The notes below the pieces were generated by a model. The model ran no database searches and was not told where the DNA came from. It saw only the letters and a program-made list of their open reading frames with translations. Below are positions 59,522 to 64,000 of a stretch of 64,000 nucleotides of DNA, one piece after another. The DNA lies in NCBI GenBank assembly GCA_013335115.1, contig JAAXWQ010000005.1, positions 1-64,000 of the forward strand, written 5' to 3'. Position numbers and translations under genes: made by a program. Every line of letters begins with the position of its first letter. Positions within the stretch are counted from its first letter, which is position 1. The DNA is from Chlorobiaceae bacterium. Lineage in GTDB: Bacteria > Bacteroidota > Chlorobiia > Chlorobiales > Chlorobiaceae.

Positions 59522-59847
59522 GGATACGCTTTATGCCTGCGGCGCAGTTCGACCACCTGCCCGCCAGAGCCGGAATGAAAAAGCGCAGGCCTCATGATTT
59601 ATCCGAATCGAAATCGCCATCGAACGCCATTGGCGTGATCAATGGGAGCACACGATTTTGATCTGGCTGTTCAATTGGTTGATCAACCCGCGGTCGCGCT
59701 GGCTGCTCGTGGTTCACGACCCAATAATTGGCGAACCGGATGGATTATACTATATATTCAGTAACGGCGCATAGCAATACCATCTGTCCGGAGGATGCCG
59801 TGCTGCCGGCCGCGCATCATTATACATAACGAGGTGACCACCCGACC

Positions 59848-60705
59848 ATGTACCAGCCAATAGTCCGGCATCCTGCCGTAGCCGAAGAGTTCTACCCTTC
59901 AGATGCCGGGAAACTCGACGCACTGATCTCCGGGCTTTTCGCGGGTGAGGAGGTGCCGGCCGATGGCAAGCGGGTAAAAGCCGTCATTGCCCCGCATGCC
60001 GCCTACCGCTTTAGCGGCGCCGTCTCGGCCAAGGCGTACGCCCCCCTGGCAGGGCACTCAGTCCGGACGGCCTTCATCATGGGCAACGCCCACTCCTACC
60101 TCTTCGACGGAATTGCCGTGGATTCCCACGAAACCTGGGAATCCCCCCTCGGGAAGGTGCCGGTCGACTGCGATCTTGGCAGAAGGCTGACCTCCGGGGC
60201 GGAAGGGCTGGTACACGAACTCGACATTGCCCATCATTGCGACCATGTGCTCGAAGTGCAGATGCCGTTCCTCCAGCACCAGCTCAAGCCGGGATTCTCG
60301 ATCATGCCGATGTTGTTCGGTAAATGCACCACGGAAACCCACCGCGCCGCCGCTGACATCATCATCTCCGTCCTGGCCGACGATGACCTTATCGTCGCAA
60401 GCTCCGATCTTTCCCACTATCCCGCCTACCGGGACGCATCGAACATCGACCGGACGACACTGGAGTTCATGTCGAAGATGGATATCGATGCCCTCGATCG
60501 CCATACGGAGGAGATCCGGCAGCGGAAAATCAAAGGGGCGATGTCTGCGTTCTGCAGCCCCGACGCCGTCAAGACCCTGCTCGAAATTGCCCGGAGGCTT
60601 GGCTGGAAAGCCGGCGAACCCGCATACCGGAACAGCGGCGACGCCGTACATGACGACCGGATGGCCGTTGTGGGATACGGTGCACTCGCCTTCTACGAAC
60701 CCTGA
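59848..60705 (+). CDS. amrB: AmmeMemoRadiSam system protein B / MEMO1 family protein
   Basis: [33 protein letters not shown]. Confidence 0.88.
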   Translation: MYQPIVRHPAVAEEFYPSDAGKLDALISGLFAGEEVPADGKRVKAVIAPHAAYRFSGAVSAKAYAPLAGHSVRTAFIMGNAHSYLFDGIAVDSHETWESPLGKVPVDCDLGRRLTSGAEGLVHELDIAHHCDHVLEVQMPFLQHQLKPGFSIMPMLFGKCTTETHRAAADIIISVLADDDLIVASSDLSHYPAYRDASNIDRTTLEFMSKMDIDALDRHTEEIRQRKIKGAMSAFCSPDAVKTLLEIARRLGWKAGEPAYRNSGDAVHDDRMAVVGYGALAFYEP

Positions 60706-60827
60706 TCATCCACACGTTTTTGCCGGCCGGGGGTGAACTTTTTGACCGGGGAATGATTTTAGAAGAGAAGTGTTCTTATTCTCTCAAAAGCAGAAACAGC
60801 AATCTAACCAACGAGGAGACCATACTT

Positions 60828-60986
60828 ATGCAGAAATGGGTCTGTGTGCCTTGCGGCTATGTCTACGATCCGGAAGTCGGCGATCTCGACAGCGGCGTCG
60901 AACCGGGAACAGCTTTCGAAGACCTCCCGGACGACTGGGTCTGCCCGGTCTGCGGCGTTGACAAGTCCTTCTTCGAGCCCGCCTGA
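60828..60986 (+). CDS. Rubredoxin
   Basis: 52 aa [19 protein letters not shown]...[17 protein letters not shown]. Confidence 0.97.
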   Translation: MQKWVCVPCGYVYDPEVGDLDSGVEPGTAFEDLPDDWVCPVCGVDKSFFEPA

Positions 60987-61057
60987 GCGCCGCATCGCCT
61001 TTCCGCCGGCAATGCGCCTGAAAAGACGACAAAAGCCGGCGGATACGTTTCCGACCA

Positions 61058-61933
61058 TCACTTCACCGCACCCGAATCCTCTTCCGGAACGGGCGGCGCG
61101 GTTTTCTTCCAGGAGCCGCCAGAAGCAGCCGCCGAACTGTCGGGCGACGCCGCCTGGTCGATCAGGTACTGCGGTATGCCGACCGTGAGCGAATCAGGGG
61201 CGGGCCCCGAAGGGGCAGCCATCACCTCCTGGAAGTCGGGAACCACGACGCCCCGCTTCAGCATGATGGCGTAGATTCGTTTCGACCGGTTCCTGATAAA
61301 CGACGAAGGCCCGTCAGGTTGGTACCTTATGGGGTTCGGAAGCGCCGCGGCAAGCCTCGAAGCCTGCGATGCAGAAAGCCCTGCAGCGCTCGTGCCGTAG
61401 TAGTGCCGGGCTGCAGCCTCGATGCCGAAGATACCATCCCCCCATTCGGCGATGTTCACATAAAGTTCCAGGATCCTCCGCTTGGAAAGCGACCGCTCGA
61501 TGCGCCAGGTGAGAATGGCCTCCTGGATCTTCCTGACCGGGTTCTTCGAAGGTGAAAGGTAGAGGTTCTTGACCAGCTGCTGGCTGATGGTGCTCGCACC
61601 GAACTTGAACTTCCCCTCCTTCATGTTGCGTTCGACGGCACTCTCGATGGCCTGGTAATCGAATCCCTCATGCTTCCAGAACTTGTCGTCCTCGGAGATC
61701 AGCACCGCCTTGACCAGCGCCGGCGAGACCTTTTTCAGGGGGACCCACCGCTGCCGGACTTTCTTGTCGACCAGCCCCTCACGCCGCCACTCCGCCTCCC
61801 GGTACTCCATGAATGCGGTTTTGGGCGGATTGGTTTCGGCAAGTTTCGCAACGTCGGGGTACACGGCATATCGGGCAATGTCGACGACAAGGAAAAGCAC
61901 GAAAAGCAGGAGTGCGTTTCTGAAGAGTTTCAT
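61058..61933 (-). CDS. mtgA: Monofunctional biosynthetic peptidoglycan transglycosylase
   Basis: GT51 ISEDDKFWKHEGFDYQAI, GASTISQQLVKNLYLSPSKNPVRKIQEA. Confidence 0.93.
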   Translation of the reverse strand: MKLFRNALLLFVLFLVVDIARYAVYPDVAKLAETNPPKTAFMEYREAEWRREGLVDKKVRQRWVPLKKVSPALVKAVLISEDDKFWKHEGFDYQAIESAVERNMKEGKFKFGASTISQQLVKNLYLSPSKNPVRKIQEAILTWRIERSLSKRRILELYVNIAEWGDGIFGIEAAARHYYGTSAAGLSASQASRLAAALPNPIRYQPDGPSSFIRNRSKRIYAIMLKRGVVVPDFQEVMAAPSGPAPDSLTVGIPQYLIDQAASPDSSAAASGGSWKKTAPPVPEEDSGAVK

Positions 61934-62082
61934 GATCGGATGTCCGGGGTTCCTGAAGGTGTCGTTATTCCAAGGTTTTCCAAATTATAGCGCTTTGGCG
62001 CCCTCGATGAAAACAATTTGTGCTGGATGAGCCGCCGCCTGACGTCTAATCCGGTAGTGAAGTACCTGAAGTGCAGGGATAG

Positions 62083-62535
62083 ATGAACCAAAACCAGACT
62101 ACAATGAAAAATCTCGACAGCATGGGCATCACCGCGGCAACCATTGGAATTTCGGGACTGCTCATGGCGCTCTCCGCATCGCCTGCCGCTGCGGCGCAGG
62201 ACGGCAAGGCGATATTCGACAGGAACTGCAGCGTCTGCCACTCGGTCATGCCACCACCGAAAACAGCGCCGCCAATCATGCCCATCGCGTCGCGGTATCG
62301 CCAGAAGTTCACCTCGAAAGCGGATGGGGTCGCACGGATGGTCTCGTTCATGAAATCGCCATCGAAAGAGAAAGTGCTCGCCGATCCCCAGGCAATCAGC
62401 CGGTTCGGCCTCATGCCTCCCGTGCAGCTGAGCGACGCCGAACTGAACGCCGTGGCAGGATGGGTCTGGGACCAGGGCGCTTCCGGAGGATGGGGACCGG
62501 GTTCGGGCCAGGGCGGCCGCATGCGCAGACCGTAA
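62083..62535 (+). CDS. Monohaem c-type cytochrome (exported)
   Basis: Signal-like N-terminus; GKAIFDRNCSVCHSVMP; distal Met in FGLMPPVQLSDAEL. Confidence 0.85.
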   Translation: MNQNQTTMKNLDSMGITAATIGISGLLMALSASPAAAAQDGKAIFDRNCSVCHSVMPPPKTAPPIMPIASRYRQKFTSKADGVARMVSFMKSPSKEKVLADPQAISRFGLMPPVQLSDAELNAVAGWVWDQGASGGWGPGSGQGGRMRRP

Positions 62536-62548
62536 GCACGAATGCCAT

Positions 62549-62587
62549 AAACACAAACAGCAGGGAAGCTCCCTGCTGTTTGTGTTT
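62549..62587 (+). terminator. Rho-independent terminator
   Basis: aaacacaaacagcaggga-agc-tccctgctgtttgtgttt. Confidence 0.85.
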
Positions 62588-62619
62588 AACCATAATAACT
62601 GCCAACCTGAGTTTGGGCG

Positions 62620-62692
62620 TACCCTTGGGCAGACTCGAACTGCCGACCAACAGTTTAGGAAACTGCTGCTCTATCCTCTGAGCTACAAGGGT
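62620..62692 (-). tRNA. tRNA-Arg(CCT)
   Basis: Cloverleaf, CAGTTTCCTAAACTG. Confidence 0.94.
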
Positions 62693-62779
62693 AGATCGTT
62701 CACTGGCGGTAAATGTACAAACTCGCCATGTAAGAACCAAATCCCCGCTGAAGAGTCCTAAAACAAGCCCCCCCCTCCT

Positions 62780-62835
62780 CCATTATCCATTATCCATTAT
62801 CCATTATCCATTATCCATTATCCATTATCCATTAC
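62780..62835. repeat. Heptanucleotide tandem array, seven CCATTAT plus one CCATTAC
   Basis: Direct count; ends 1 nt before the mutL stop codon (62837-62839). Confidence 0.97.
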
Positions 62836-62836
62836 C

Positions 62837-64000
62837 CTACTTCCGCCCGAACATCCGGTCGAGCTCGTCCAGCGACAGCCTGATGATGACCGGGCGGCCG
62901 TGGGGGCAGACATAGGGCATGCGAGTGGCGAAGAGCCTGTCGATGAGCGTCCGCATCTCTTCGAGGCTCAGCTTCTGGCCGGTCATGATGGCGTTGCGGC
63001 ATGAGTACGACTTGGCGAGGTTGTCGCGCTTTTCGAGCTTCAGCTTCGAGGCGTTCTCCTGGTACTCGGCGATCATGTCCTGCAGGATGGTGGCCTCGGT
63101 GCCGTCCCGCACGTCCGGAGGCACGCCCTCGATCATGACGGTCATGCCCCCGAAGGTCCTGATGTTGAATCCGAGGCGGAAGATCTCTTCGCGGACCTCC
63201 TCGTAGACCTCGAACTGCCAGGGCTTGAGGTCGATCTTCTGGGGGAAGAGCAGCTGCTGGGAGTTCGGGACCTCCTCGTTCATGACGTCAATGGCGCGTT
63301 CGTAAAGCACCCGCTCGTGGGCGACGTGCTGATCGATGATCATCAGGCCGGTCTTGATCTGGCAGACGATGTACTTGTTGTGCAGTTGCCATATCTTCGG
63401 CTCCTTGCCGGCGAAGACCGACGCGGGATCCTCTCCGAGCGGCATCGCACCGGCGCCCGAAACGCCCATGTCGGCGCTCTCGTGTACCGTGTAGCGCTCC
63501 TCCGCTGCAGGATGGGGCGGAAATCCGGAACCGCCGTACGAGGGAGACCGCCCCCCCCCTTCGTGGTAGTTCCGGTAGAGATCACTGGTGGTGGACGTCC
63601 TGCCGGAAGGTGACGCATACCCGAGCCTGCGCTCGGCACCACTTGCCGTCGGATCGACCGGAAAGGGCATAAAGAGGCCTTCGGAGGTCGTGGCCGCTGC
63701 CTCAGGCGAGAAGTCGTGGAGTTGGATGGCGCGCTTGACGACCGGGTAGACCATGCTCCTGACGTTCCGTTCGTCTTCGAAGCGCACCTCCATCTTGGAG
63801 GGATGGACGTTCACGTCAACCTTCGCCGGGTCGATGCCGATGAACAGCAGGGCGAAGGGGGCCTGGCGCTCCACGAGCAGTTCGCCGTATGCTTGCTGGA
63901 CCGCCTGCGCCAGCATCCGGTTCTGCACGATCCGGCGGTTGATGTAGAAATACTGGTCGTACTTCTGCCGCACCATCATCCCCGGCCGGCCCAGGTAGCC
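62837..64000 (-). CDS. mutL: DNA mismatch repair protein MutL, C-terminal part, truncated by the window edge
   Basis: INRRIVQNRMLAQAVQQAYG, KVDVNVHPSKMEVRF, SCRNAIMTGQKLSLEEM; frame remains open to the end of the window. Confidence 0.93.
   Translation of the reverse strand, partial: GYLGRPGMMVRQKYDQYFYINRRIVQNRMLAQAVQQAYGELLVERQAPFALLFIGIDPAKVDVNVHPSKMEVRFEDERNVRSMVYPVVKRAIQLHDFSPEAAATTSEGLFMPFPVDPTASGAERRLGYASPSGRTSTTSDLYRNYHEGGGRSPSYGGSGFPPHPAAEERYTVHESADMGVSGAGAMPLGEDPASVFAGKEPKIWQLHNKYIVCQIKTGLMIIDQHVAHERVLYERAIDVMNEEVPNSQQLLFPQKIDLKPWQFEVYEEVREEIFRLGFNIRTFGGMTVMIEGVPPDVRDGTEATILQDMIAEYQENASKLKLEKRDNLAKSYSCRNAIMTGQKLSLEEMRTLIDRLFATRMPYVCPHGRPVIIRLSLDELDRMFGRK

Overview
The window is a chromosomal segment of a green sulfur bacterium (Chlorobiota/Chlorobi). 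The diagnostic genes are pscA and pscB (P840 reaction centre) and the korAB 2-oxoglutarate:ferredoxin oxidoreductase pair. Most of it is a core-gene backbone: clpC, glpK, a PBP1A-type gene, guaA, serB, alaS, korAB, accA, HU, efp-accB-accC, the secE-nusG-rplKAJL-rpoBC block preceded by four tRNAs, ispG, eno, an EF-G-like GTPase, dapF, rubredoxin, mtgA and a truncated mutL. I saw no rRNA, CRISPR array, transposase or prophage. The non-routine material is small-scale. (i) Two heptanucleotide CCATTAT arrays each start at or within 1-2 nt of a minus-strand stop codon. One links two paralogous ferredoxin genes and reads as a chain of overlapping UAAUG stop/start mini-ORFs ending at the downstream start codon. 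(ii) Two hybrid PAS histidine kinases are tandem paralogs, and their flanking guaA-terminator sequence is duplicated as well. (iii) A start-less coding-like relic lies between those kinases. (iv) Hairpins lie between pscA and pscB and between rplL and rpoB. (v) There are several intergenic inverted or tandem repeat elements. (vi) A MntA/HepT-type toxin-antitoxin pair and a TIGR03915/TIGR03916-like pair are present. All calls come from reading the sequence and the supplied ORF track; no database search was run.
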